A stretch of 64,000 bases of DNA. It comes from Candidatus Equicola faecalis (GTDB lineage Bacteria > Bacteroidota > Bacteroidia > Bacteroidales > Bacteroidaceae). Position 1 is the stretch's first letter. Every line of letters starts with the position of its first letter. Location: positions 25,646 through 89,645 of the forward strand of contig JAGHTU010000034.1 in NCBI GenBank assembly GCA_018065185.1, written 5' to 3'. Under the pieces are notes generated by a model. It was given only the letters and a program-made list of their open reading frames with translations, made no database searches and was not told the DNA's origin. Positions 11,017 to 20,969 of this stretch are shown here, piece after piece. The position numbers and the translations under genes are program-made.

Positions 11017-11781
11017 TTAATTCTGTTTTTCTCTAGGGCACAACAATCCTTTGTTGATGAGCCCATTAACTTGTTGGTTATATAATCTCTCCGCTCTATC
11101 ATATACGAACTGATGAACGCGAGCTCTTGGTGACATCACTTCTTCGGTCCAATTGGCATCGTGAGTGAGAACCTGAAGGTGCTGCACACTTTCATTGTTC
11201 AGTACATCTTCCAACCTGTCGAAACGCCAATAGCCAAGACTGTCGCCACAGTAGTTAAAATTGTTCTTGAAGTGCGAAGAATAGACGTTAATCAGTCCCC
11301 CATACATTGGTTCAAGACAACTCTGAGTGAATGGTGTGGTGTTATGGAAGGAAAATGTATCAATCTTTACCTTAAGAACGCGCTCGAAATACTCCTTGTC
11401 AAGCTGGATATACTCATTCAGTTGACTCTCGTTTTCGATACCATAGTAATGGCTGTCGAAATGAAGTCCGACAAAATGTCCCAAGGATTTTATCTTGTTG
11501 AACACTTCTGTATAGTGAGGGTCAAAGATATTATAATATGGGCAATGAATCTGGAAAAAGTATGTGGCTTTAGCGCCTAACGAACTTTCTATTTCTGCCA
11601 TCTTCAAAGCGATATCCGGCTCAAACTCCACATCGTGCCGCCAAAGGATGTCTTTTCTTTCCTGTACGAACTCATCCGTATATGAAATGAACTCAAAGCC
11701 CTTCTCCAAAGCCAAAGCAACCAAACGCCTGTAATTGTCAAGCGTAAAGTCGTCAAAACGGTATTTCTCGCGATTGGTCAT
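11017..11781 (-). CDS. polysaccharide deacetylase-like protein
   Basis: ILWRHDVEFEPDIALKMAEIE...ATYFFQIHCPYYN...GHFVGLHFDSHYY. Confidence 0.7.
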   Translation of the reverse strand: MTNREKYRFDDFTLDNYRRLVALALEKGFEFISYTDEFVQERKDILWRHDVEFEPDIALKMAEIESSLGAKATYFFQIHCPYYNIFDPHYTEVFNKIKSLGHFVGLHFDSHYYGIENESQLNEYIQLDKEYFERVLKVKIDTFSFHNTTPFTQSCLEPMYGGLINVYSSHFKNNFNYCGDSLGYWRFDRLEDVLNNESVQHLQVLTHDANWTEEVMSPRARVHQFVYDRAERLYNQQVNGLINKGLLCPREKQN

Positions 11782-12407
11782 TATTTGATTAATATTTTTG
11801 CAGGAGAACCAATATATACTCCTGATTCGTTTAGTGTTTTAGTTACAGTTGCTCCACACCCTATTGTACAATTTGCAGGTATTGATACTCCATCTCTGAA
11901 TGTACTATTTACGCCCAAAAAGCAGCATTCCCCAATAGAAACTTTTCCAGCCAAGACTGCACAAGGTGCAATATATGTGTGGTCTTCAATAACATCATAA
12001 TTTCCGACATGTGCCCCAGCCAAAATAATAATATTATTACCTATCTGAGATTCATAGTTAACGATAGCTTTTACACCCACAAAAACACCTTCTCCCATTT
12101 TTACCGTTGAGTTAATAAAGGCTGTAGGATGAATGATGTTGGCAAATGGAACCTTTCCTTTGAAATTTTCGTATATCTTCTTTCTGATATTAAAGTGAGC
12201 ATATCCAATTCCAATAAAGAAACAATCGACTTCTCCTGATTTGTATAGTTCTTCAATGTCTTCGTCATTCCCAATTATTGGGTATTTTGAAGAAGCACCA
12301 TCTTTATTATCTATTAATCCAACAATTTTATAATCGTTTGTCTGTTCAACCTGATCTATTATCTGGTCTGCAAGTTCTCCAGAACCAATTATTGCTAATT
12401 TTTTCAT
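11781..12407 (-). CDS. NeuD/PglD-family sugar O/N-acetyltransferase
   Basis: MKKLAIIGSGELADQIIDQVE plus left-handed beta-helix hexapeptide repeats. Confidence 0.85.
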   Translation of the reverse strand: MKKLAIIGSGELADQIIDQVEQTNDYKIVGLIDNKDGASSKYPIIGNDEDIEELYKSGEVDCFFIGIGYAHFNIRKKIYENFKGKVPFANIIHPTAFINSTVKMGEGVFVGVKAIVNYESQIGNNIIILAGAHVGNYDVIEDHTYIAPCAVLAGKVSIGECCFLGVNSTFRDGVSIPANCTIGCGATVTKTLNESGVYIGSPAKILIK

Positions 12408-12443
12408 AAACTGTAATGCTTTGTCGGCATCACAGTCTATGTG

Positions 12444-13068
12444 TTACTTAAACTGCTTTGCCGGATTTCCTATATAAGTATGATTTGATTCTTCTATATC
12501 TTTAACCACATTGGCTGCACAACCCACAGTGGTGTAATCTGCTATTGCTATATGGTCTTTGATTGTACTATTTAATCCTATAAAACTACATTCTCCTATT
12601 CTTGAATAACCCGCTATTGCAGCACGGCCAGCTATGTACGAATGATTCCCAACAATTGTATTATGCTCAACAAGGACACTCGAATTGATTACTACGTTAT
12701 TGCATATTTCTGCTTCTTTATTGATAACCACATTCGGTCCGATAAATGAACCTTCTCCAATCTTAGCAGAAGGGCTGACAACTGCTGCCGGATGAATAAT
12801 AGTGACAAATGGAATCTGCTTCTGCGAGAACTTATCATACAACTTCTTGCGTAAGTCAAACCTTGCATAGCCGATTCCTATGAACAAATAGTCGAACGCG
12901 CCTTGTTCATATAGCGTAACAACTTCATTATCAGAGCAAAATACCCCCCCCCCGAACAGGATTATTATCCACAAAACCAACGAGTTTCATTGAGGAGTCA
13001 GCCTTGATAAAATCAGCCAACTGTGATGCCCATTCTCCTGAGCCTAATATTGCAATACGTTTTGTCAT
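12444..13068 (-). pseudogene. NeuD/PglD-family acetyltransferase, frameshifted at a G10 tract (candidate phase-OFF allele)
   Basis: ATG at 13068 gives MTKRIAILGSGEWASQLADFIKADSSMKLVGFVDNNPVRGGGILL*; with one G fewer it continues ...NPVRGGVFCSDNEVVTLYEQGAFDYLFIGIGYARFD... to 12444. Confidence 0.85.
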
Positions 13069-14252
13069 TTTATTGTAATCAATTTGGATATATTCTTTTC
13101 GTATTCACTCAATCTTTCTTCAACTTCTTTACGAGTTTCCCCACTTACGATAAACTCCCCATACCTATTCAGGCTGCTGGTAATCTTTCCAACAATATCA
13201 CCTTCCTTCAACTTAAGGTTGAAAGCATATACTCCAGGCCAAGAAGCAGCTTCAGAAATCTTTGAATCTATCCTCGTCACTTTTCCTTCCGGAAAATCAA
13301 AGAAGCAAACTCCAGAAGCCTTGTTTACTCGACCAGAAGCGGTATCCACCTTCTCGCCAAGAGCGATATGAAGCAGTTGGTCTTCCATATTGATACCCGT
13401 TGAAAGAGGTGTGAGAGTAGAAGTGATGTAATCACCACCCAACCTCGGACTGGTCTCAATCACAAAAATACCTCTCTCATTCACCTTGAGTTCAGTATGT
13501 GACGGGCAGTTCTCAAACTTCAAGGCAACACCTATCTTCGAAACAATTTCCCGAATCTGATTCTTGACATCACCGGAAAGGTTAGCTGGCTGTTTGTGTC
13601 CAAGTTCCACATTATAAGGAAATGGAGTGGTCTTTTTCTCCGTAAACTGAATCGCCTCTGACTTGCCATCATAGTGAAGACTTTCGATGCTGTACTCAGG
13701 GCCTTCGATTACTTCCTCAACAAGAACAGAATCCAGATGAGAATACTGGAGAGCTTCATCAATCGATTCTTTCAGTTCAGCAGGAGTATTGCAAATCTTC
13801 ACCCCACGAGAGCCGGAATTGTCTCTTGGCTTTACTATAATCGGATAATTCAAGTCCTCGGCTTCCTCAATGCAGGATATCAGACGGCCTTTCGCACAAG
13901 GTACACCTCCTTCAATGAATCGTTGCTTCATCTGAAACTTGTCGGTTGACCATCGAGCTGTCTCTTCTGAATAGAACGGAAGGTTCATAGCCTTGGCAAC
14001 ACGTGCCATCATAACCAGAGGCTTATCAGTAGCGGCTGTCACAATAGCTGAAACACCATATTTCTTAGCAACAGCTATTGTACCTTCATAGTCCTGACCA
14101 CCTACTACCTCAAAGGCATCGCAATCGTCTTTGGCAAAGGCATCTTCACAAGGGTCGATACCAACCACATAGAGTCCCATAAGATGAGCTCTATTGATAA
14201 TACTCTTCTGGAGTTCACCAACGCCAAAGACAAGTATAGATTTCTTATCCAT
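13065..14252 (-). CDS. ATP-grasp domain protein
   Basis: YPIIVKPRDNSGSRGVKICN...VLVEEVIEGPEYSIESL; ATGA overlap with downstream gene. Confidence 0.85.
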   Translation of the reverse strand: MDKKSILVFGVGELQKSIINRAHLMGLYVVGIDPCEDAFAKDDCDAFEVVGGQDYEGTIAVAKKYGVSAIVTAATDKPLVMMARVAKAMNLPFYSEETARWSTDKFQMKQRFIEGGVPCAKGRLISCIEEAEDLNYPIIVKPRDNSGSRGVKICNTPAELKESIDEALQYSHLDSVLVEEVIEGPEYSIESLHYDGKSEAIQFTEKKTTPFPYNVELGHKQPANLSGDVKNQIREIVSKIGVALKFENCPSHTELKVNERGIFVIETSPRLGGDYITSTLTPLSTGINMEDQLLHIALGEKVDTASGRVNKASGVCFFDFPEGKVTRIDSKISEAASWPGVYAFNLKLKEGDIVGKITSSLNRYGEFIVSGETRKEVEERLSEYEKNISKLITIK

Positions 14253-15387
14253 AAATCTCTTTTATTCCTTTAGCCACAACCTCACAAATCTCATCAACCT
14301 GCTCCATTGTGAGTGCAGCATACATTGGCAAAGTTACTTCATTATTTGTCACATATTCCGTCTGAGGAAGAACTGCTCCAAGATCTTTGTAGGTTGAGAA
14401 CAGGTGTGCAGCAGGATAGTGGACGGAAGTCTGGATTCCTTGTGCGTGAATGTATTCACGAAGTGCATTGCGTTTCTCTTTGGTGGAGTCCTTTATCACT
14501 ATCGGGAAGATATAGTTGCTGGTGAACTCTTCGCAATCAGCGAAAGGAACAACCACACGGTCAATTTTCTTCAGGTTATCCTCGTAACGTTTACGCACCT
14601 TGATACGTGTCTCAAGGTCTCCAGGGAGTTTCTTGAGCTGTTCGATAGCGATGGCAGCACGAATATCATCCATACGGAAATTGTAGCCAAGGCAAGTGAT
14701 GTCGTATTCTGTTGCGTGACCGGAAGCTCTCTGATAAGACATTGTGCTCATTCCGTGAGAACGGATAAGACGTGCCTTCTTCTCCATCTCCTCGTTGTTG
14801 GTGATGAACATACCGCCCTCACCTGTAGAGATATTCTTGTTTGAGAAGAAACTGAAAGCAGCACAATCGCCAATGGTTCCGAGTTTCTTGCCCTTGTATT
14901 CAGAAAGAGGTCCGTGGCAAGCATCTTCGATAACCTTCAGATTATGCTTCTTTGCTATTGCCATAATCTCATCCATCTTAGCAGGATAACCAGCAAGATG
15001 AACCACAACTATTCCCTTGGTTCTTGGAGTAATCTTGCGCTCAATGTCTGCCGGATCAATATTTATATGGTCAGGACCGACAATATCAGCAAACACAGGA
15101 GTCGCACCCACGTAACGGATGCAGTTGCAGGAAGCGGCAAAGGTGAGTGAAGGACAGATGACCTCATCACCAGGGCCGAAACCGCAAACCATGCAACACA
15201 CATGAAGGGCATCTGTGCAGTTCGACATAGAAACTGCATATTTCACCTTCCACATATCAATGAACATCTGCTCAAGTTCAGCATTCTTGGGACCAGTGGA
15301 AATCCAGCCTGACTTGATAGTATCGTACGCTGCCTGAGCCTCGCGCTCGTCGAAGTTCAGATTGAAAAGAGGAATTTTGTATGACAT
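14245..15387 (-). CDS. DegT/DnrJ/EryC1/StrS sugar aminotransferase
   Basis: MSYKIPLFNLNFDEREAQAAYDTIKSGWISTGP; SFFSNKNISTGEGG PLP-lysine region. Confidence 0.93.
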   Translation of the reverse strand: MSYKIPLFNLNFDEREAQAAYDTIKSGWISTGPKNAELEQMFIDMWKVKYAVSMSNCTDALHVCCMVCGFGPGDEVICPSLTFAASCNCIRYVGATPVFADIVGPDHINIDPADIERKITPRTKGIVVVHLAGYPAKMDEIMAIAKKHNLKVIEDACHGPLSEYKGKKLGTIGDCAAFSFFSNKNISTGEGGMFITNNEEMEKKARLIRSHGMSTMSYQRASGHATEYDITCLGYNFRMDDIRAAIAIEQLKKLPGDLETRIKVRKRYEDNLKKIDRVVVPFADCEEFTSNYIFPIVIKDSTKEKRNALREYIHAQGIQTSVHYPAAHLFSTYKDLGAVLPQTEYVTNNEVTLPMYAALTMEQVDEICEVVAKGIKEIYG

Positions 15388-15443
15388 AATTGTTAATGTT
15401 TTATTTCGTATTTTTATTTAATAATTAAGATAAATCTCTGTTC

Positions 15444-16970
15444 CTATCTATGATGTGGCTTTGTTATTTTACAAAACCCAATTATTTTATTTACTGGTTC
15501 TATTATTAAATTCCGCTCATACGAATCTAAGGCAATTTTCCACATAATGGTGAAATAAATAACCGTAACCAAACAACCTTTAGTAACGAAACCCACCCAC
15601 CCGTCGAGTGGAATATAATGGCAAGAATAACATAAAGCAAACGAAATAATAAAAGGCACTCCCATCTTAATAAATACATTCTGAAAAAACAATCGTGTAT
15701 TTAATCTTAATTTGTGTTTAAAAATCCAATCCAATCCAATGTTCCGAATATTATATGCTATAAAAATTGAACAGCACAAACCCAAACATCCCCATTTTTC
15801 TGCAAAGAAATAGCCTAATACAATATTACAAACACCCATAAACAAATACACTAATGCTTGGTGTTTAATTTTATTTTGTACCGCTATATAACTACATCCT
15901 ATTTCTTGAGGCACGTATATCATTGATGGTAGTATTATCAAAACTGAAGCTATATAAACAGGTGTATAGCCGTCTCCTAACCACACTTCAATAAACTCTC
16001 TACCAATACTAACAAAACCTACTATAACCAAGCCAACTATAAAGAACAACAATCTACCTACTTTTATCATTAATGTTAAAACATCTTCGTTGTTTTTAGC
16101 TGCAATTTTGGAAACACGTGGCAAAAACAAACCATTTAATGCCCCTGCAAAACTATAAACATAACCCTCAATTGTACTAGCAATCCCAAAAAGTGCAATC
16201 TCTACAGAGCCGGAAACCATCCCTAATACAGTTGGCGATAGCGTAAAAATCATTCTTTCCGAAAAAGATTTTACCGTCACCCATCCTGAGAATCCGAGGA
16301 TTTCTTTAAATTCAGTTCCATTATAATAGCCAAAATTTACTTTAGTATTTGTATCTCTTTTTATAAAGAGCAACTTTAATACGATCGTAGCTAACCCAGA
16401 GAAAACATGTACTAATACAAGAGCATACAAGCCATAACCGAGAAATAAACATACGCTCATAGCAACAACCATAAATAACTTGTTAGCTAAATCGCATAAT
16501 TTCAACTGTATGAACTTTTCATTTGCAGTAAGTACTCCATTGACAGGGATAAAGGGGAAAGAAATTACACTAAAAAAAGAAACGGCAATGTAAATAATTT
16601 TAAATTTCTCTATCTCTTCAGGTGTCAACTCTTGATATATCTGTGGGATAAAGAAATAAAATGATACTAGAATAATAAAAAGGAAAATATCAATATAAAA
16701 ATATAATTTATATACTAAGCCTAAACAGTTGTTTGCTTTCTGTAAATTTCCTTCTGCTAAGTATTTAGCTATGAATCTTGTAACCGCTTGACCTATGCCA
16801 AAATCAAAAACGAATAAAGAAATCACAGAAAGAGCTAAAGTATACAAGCCATAATCTTCCCTCCCTATTGAATTAATCATCCAAGGAGTATAGATTAATC
16901 CAACTAAAATGTTAATAGCAAGCCCTAAATACGATAAAGCAGCTCCAAATTTCAATTGATTAACTCGCAT
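15444..16970 (-). CDS. polysaccharide flippase (Wzx-like)
   Basis: 508 aa, RVNQLKFGAALSYLGLAINILVGLIYTPWMINSIGREDYGLYTL. Confidence 0.88.
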   Translation of the reverse strand: MRVNQLKFGAALSYLGLAINILVGLIYTPWMINSIGREDYGLYTLALSVISLFVFDFGIGQAVTRFIAKYLAEGNLQKANNCLGLVYKLYFYIDIFLFIILVSFYFFIPQIYQELTPEEIEKFKIIYIAVSFFSVISFPFIPVNGVLTANEKFIQLKLCDLANKLFMVVAMSVCLFLGYGLYALVLVHVFSGLATIVLKLLFIKRDTNTKVNFGYYNGTEFKEILGFSGWVTVKSFSERMIFTLSPTVLGMVSGSVEIALFGIASTIEGYVYSFAGALNGLFLPRVSKIAAKNNEDVLTLMIKVGRLLFFIVGLVIVGFVSIGREFIEVWLGDGYTPVYIASVLIILPSMIYVPQEIGCSYIAVQNKIKHQALVYLFMGVCNIVLGYFFAEKWGCLGLCCSIFIAYNIRNIGLDWIFKHKLRLNTRLFFQNVFIKMGVPFIISFALCYSCHYIPLDGWVGFVTKGCLVTVIYFTIMWKIALDSYERNLIIEPVNKIIGFCKITKPHHR

Positions 16971-16973
16971 TCT

Positions 16974-17501
16974 TTAAATAGTTAAAAGTTTGTACAATGG
17001 GGCTTGCATAATGCCCTCAATGATTTTACCTTCGTTGAGTATTTTCGTCAACTCGTCAAGTGTCAAGAAATGGACCTTTATATCTTCCGTCTGCTCTCGA
17101 TGAGGCTCTGAGATTTGTTTCACACTTTTAGCAAGGAACGTATGGCAGACATTATTCATAGAGTTTGGATTAGGTGCAGTCACCAAAAACTCTTCCCATT
17201 CGCCTCCACCAAAGCCAGTCTCTTCAAGAAGTTCTCTTTTTGCTGCCTCAAGTGGTGATTCACCTTGCTCTACACATCCTGCACAAAGTTCAAAATTGAC
17301 ACGCTGAAGTCCGTGGCGATATTGTTCTTCTATTATGAACCTATTATCTTCCGTTATGGCAATCACATTAACCCAATCTGGATATTCCATCACATAGAAA
17401 TCCTCCATCTCGCATCCAGATGGCTGACGTATATGGTCTTTACGAACCGTCAACCAACGATTGCGGATAAAATAGTCGCTATGTAATATTTGCCATTTCA
17501 T
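16974..17501 (-). CDS. NUDIX hydrolase
   Basis: NUDIX box GCVEQGESPLEAAKRELLEETGF. Confidence 0.92.
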   Translation of the reverse strand: MKWQILHSDYFIRNRWLTVRKDHIRQPSGCEMEDFYVMEYPDWVNVIAITEDNRFIIEEQYRHGLQRVNFELCAGCVEQGESPLEAAKRELLEETGFGGGEWEEFLVTAPNPNSMNNVCHTFLAKSVKQISEPHREQTEDIKVHFLTLDELTKILNEGKIIEGIMQAPLYKLLTI

Positions 17502-17519
17502 TTGAGTGAATCTTGAATA

Positions 17520-18653
17520 TTAAGCTTTCCGAAATTGTAATAACCTACGCTCAGTTGCGCAACGCCACAAATATTCCATCGGCCCATTATTAAAACGAGA
17601 GAGCCACCATCTGCAGAAAACATTCTGAAGTATAAAGAACAGAATAGCGCATAACATTATCGCCACAAAGGAATATCCATTGAAAGCCAGACCAAAGTAA
17701 TATAAAAATATAGCGGAAAACCAATTCTGCATAGAATAGTTTGTTAAACCACATTTTCCATAGCTTTCAAACCATGAAAGAACTTTATGTGCAATACGCA
17801 AATGGTTATAACTCCATATCACTACAATAGTATAGAAAGTACCTCCTGCAAGATTGAATGCACAACCGACAACGTCATGTAAAGCACTAACATCTTTATA
17901 GAAAGGAAGATAAGTGGCCGCAATCAACAAATAAATAATAGCGGAATATAGCATATGTTTTTTCTGAAATAGCGAGTCCCATTTTTCAATTAACCCAATC
18001 CTTCCCAACCAATATCCTATACAAAAATTTGCTAATGTAATCAAATGGGCAGGTGACAATAAATCTTTAACATAAATCCATAAAGAAGGAAGATATAATT
18101 CATGACATTCCCTAAATGAAATATTTTCGCCATGTCTTTTTAGTTCATTAGCATTATGAAACAATGACAAATCCAGATATTGTAGAACAAAAAATACAAT
18201 ATACAAGAACATCGCAAAGATAATTATCCATTTTTTTGGAAAATTACGCACAAAAGTCAATAGCATTCCGCAAAAACCATAAATCATCAAAATGTCACCA
18301 CCATAAAAGTACTTGTTAATAGCTCCTATCAGCATTAGAATAAAACATCTCCAGGCAAATTTCAAACTCGAATATGATGGCTTTCGCAATATTAAATAGA
18401 AACTAATGCCAAAAAGGACATTGAAAATTAAAGCACATCTTCCATTTACCAATGCAACTATTATTTTTTCCAAATATCGGCTAATTACTGAGGCATTTAT
18501 ACTATCCACTAAACCTATTCCGAATCCATTACCTGTGTGAATCAGTAAAATTCCAAATAATGCAAATGCACGAAGAGCATCTATGGAATGAATCCTTTGA
18601 GGTTTACCCCCCCCCATCGTGCTGTTTATCAACATCTTATTATCAATTTCCAT
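17520..18653 (-). CDS. DUF418/acyltransferase-like membrane protein; contains G9 tract near N-terminus
   Basis: IDALRAFALFGILLIHTGN; multiple TM; C9 (plus strand) at 18607-18615. Confidence 0.75.
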   Translation of the reverse strand: MEIDNKMLINSTMGGGKPQRIHSIDALRAFALFGILLIHTGNGFGIGLVDSINASVISRYLEKIIVALVNGRCALIFNVLFGISFYLILRKPSYSSLKFAWRCFILMLIGAINKYFYGGDILMIYGFCGMLLTFVRNFPKKWIIIFAMFLYIVFFVLQYLDLSLFHNANELKRHGENISFRECHELYLPSLWIYVKDLLSPAHLITLANFCIGYWLGRIGLIEKWDSLFQKKHMLYSAIIYLLIAATYLPFYKDVSALHDVVGCAFNLAGGTFYTIVVIWSYNHLRIAHKVLSWFESYGKCGLTNYSMQNWFSAIFLYYFGLAFNGYSFVAIMLCAILFFILQNVFCRWWLSRFNNGPMEYLWRCATERRLLQFRKA

Positions 18654-18690
18654 TTCTTTTCAAACAATAAGTAGTTCAATTAATTGATAT

Positions 18691-19899
18691 TTACATTTTC
18701 TGATCCAAGTTCTTCCCTTTTTCTTCGTGCTCAAAGTTAGGGATAAACATCTTAATAGCCTCAACAACTTCAGCCTTAGTGAAATCGGCTTTTGCAAAGA
18801 GAGATTCAAGGTCGGTGAAGAAGGTGTTGACCTCTTCCATATTCCTTCTACTCGTTTGCTCAACTACACCAAGAGCAGAGAAACGCTCCATATTGATTTT
18901 CTCCCCAGGAACATAGAACTCTTCGTAGGCTTTTTCGCCAGTGGTGTCTGATTTGAAATATACGACTGGATAATCTTCGGATTCGTATGACATCTCAGCC
19001 GCAAACTTCTTTGCCTCTGGGTCATTAGAGCATTCAACTTTCTTGAATCCCTCTGCCTTTACGAAATCATCACAGATTGCAGAGAAGGTGAGCATCTGGT
19101 CTTCGCCCAACTTCGGAAAGAAGACTTCGCCACCATTACCAAGAATACAAGCTAACATACAAATCTGACCGGATTCCTCTGGACTTACAAAATAGCGTTT
19201 CACATCTGAAGGAGCTGCCAACGGTTGCTTCTTCTGGAGCCTGTGAATCCAACCGTCAGGAAGAGAACCATTGCTGAATGCGACATTGGCAAAACGTGCT
19301 GTCGTTACTTTGAAGTATTTGTTGTAAGCCATCACAAGGTCTTCCATTATACGCTTGGAAGCGCCCATGATATTTACAGGATTGGCAGCCTTATCTGTGG
19401 AAACACAGAAGAAATGCTTTGGAGGATATACTGTAAGCAAGTCCATCAGTTTCTTTGCTTTGATGTCGTTATTCTCGATAAGGGCCTGTACACTATATCT
19501 GTCCTTCTCTGAACGCACGTGCTTGTGTGCTGAGAAATTGGCTACAATATCAAAGCCCTTCTCCTCGCAGAAGATGCGCTCGAATATAGGATCGGCAAAG
19601 TTGAGAGTATAGCAACGGAACTCATCAGGAACATAGAGACCTTCGGTAGAACGCACGTCACGCACCAGTTCTGCAAGACCATTCTCGTTAAGGTCAACAA
19701 CTACAACTTTGGCTGGTTCAAACCTGAGAACAGCCTTGATGAAACTGGAACCAATAGAACCAGCCCCACCTATGACACAAACGGATTTGCCTTTGATTTC
19801 AGCCGTTAGCTTTTCGCTATTAGCCGTTATATCTTTTTGGAACATCGACTCCGGACGGAATGTCACGGAATCGGATATGAATTTGTATAGGTTGAACAT
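18691..19899 (-). CDS. polysaccharide biosynthesis nucleotide-sugar dehydratase (extended SDR, UDP-GlcNAc 4,6-dehydratase-like)
   Basis: GKSVCVIGGAGSIGSSFIKAVLRFEPAKVVVVDLNENGLAELVRD. Confidence 0.85.
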   Translation of the reverse strand: MFNLYKFISDSVTFRPESMFQKDITANSEKLTAEIKGKSVCVIGGAGSIGSSFIKAVLRFEPAKVVVVDLNENGLAELVRDVRSTEGLYVPDEFRCYTLNFADPIFERIFCEEKGFDIVANFSAHKHVRSEKDRYSVQALIENNDIKAKKLMDLLTVYPPKHFFCVSTDKAANPVNIMGASKRIMEDLVMAYNKYFKVTTARFANVAFSNGSLPDGWIHRLQKKQPLAAPSDVKRYFVSPEESGQICMLACILGNGGEVFFPKLGEDQMLTFSAICDDFVKAEGFKKVECSNDPEAKKFAAEMSYESEDYPVVYFKSDTTGEKAYEEFYVPGEKINMERFSALGVVEQTSRRNMEEVNTFFTDLESLFAKADFTKAEVVEAIKMFIPNFEHEEKGKNLDQKM

Positions 19900-19910
19900 A
19901 TTGTGCTTCT

Positions 19911-20969
19911 TTATTTCTCTACAAATTGTTTTAAGTATTCATCCCAGTTGCCTACGTCAATCCAGGAACCTTCATTGATTGGATAGACACCAACTCTACG
20001 ACCTTCTTTCATCAGTTTTTCGATGAGGAAGGTGATGTGATAGAAGGTATTGACCGGTATCTCCTTTATAAGATGTGGCTCAAGAATATACATTCCTGTA
20101 TTTATTTTAAAGGTATAGTTCGGTTTCTCCTTGATGTCTGCCAAGAGCCCGTCTTCCTTGGTCTCAAGAGTTCCGTATGGGATAGCCATATTCTTGATGG
20201 CTGCCACTATTGTGATTTCATTGTGGTTGTCACGATGATATTTCAGGATTTCGGCATAATCATCGACAATAATGCTATCGCAATTGGAAACGAAGAACGT
20301 GGTGTCAATCTGACCGTTCAGAAGATGAATGCTCCCGGCTGTACCGAGAGGTTTGTCCTCTTGAAAATATGAAATATGGTACTGAGGCTTGTTCAGATTG
20401 TCGAAATAACGTTTGATGGTGTCTGCCTTGTAGTTGACCGACACATAGAACCTGTCGCAACCGCAATCGAGGAACCTGTCCATAATATCCTCCATCATAG
20501 TTTGCTCACCGATTGGGATAAGTGGTTTCGGGAGGACATTGGTAAGCGGTCTCAGTCGTGTTCCCTGTCCACCAGCCATAATGATTACCGGAATGTTGAG
20601 ATTAGCTTTCGGCTTCTCAGGTTTTGCCTGGAAGAGGTCTTCCCAGAAGATAACATCGGATATGTGGTTCTGCTCGTCAATGACAGGCATAAACTCATTC
20701 TTGCACTCCTTCATAGAAGTTTTTACCTTATCCATATCATCATAGACAGAAGCGACTTTTGTCCCCTCGCGAAGGATTCCCTCGATAGGAGCATTCATAT
20801 CAATGCCCTTGATGATGGCACGCTGAATATCACCGATACTGATGATATTGAAATAGAGTTCGTCTTTAGTGACGATAAGAAGCTTGTGCTTTACTTCGTT
20901 CATCTGCTTCAGTGCCGATATGACTGAAGCCTTGTAAGAAATACAGAGTTCTTTTATTGCGTCTTTCAT
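19911..20969 (-). CDS. CBS-domain nucleotidyltransferase (sugar-phosphate nucleotidyltransferase)
   Basis: IPVIIMAGGQGTRLRPLTNVLPKPLIPIG with N-terminal CBS-like region. Confidence 0.88.
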   Translation of the reverse strand: MKDAIKELCISYKASVISALKQMNEVKHKLLIVTKDELYFNIISIGDIQRAIIKGIDMNAPIEGILREGTKVASVYDDMDKVKTSMKECKNEFMPVIDEQNHISDVIFWEDLFQAKPEKPKANLNIPVIIMAGGQGTRLRPLTNVLPKPLIPIGEQTMMEDIMDRFLDCGCDRFYVSVNYKADTIKRYFDNLNKPQYHISYFQEDKPLGTAGSIHLLNGQIDTTFFVSNCDSIIVDDYAEILKYHRDNHNEITIVAAIKNMAIPYGTLETKEDGLLADIKEKPNYTFKINTGMYILEPHLIKEIPVNTFYHITFLIEKLMKEGRRVGVYPINEGSWIDVGNWDEYLKQFVEK

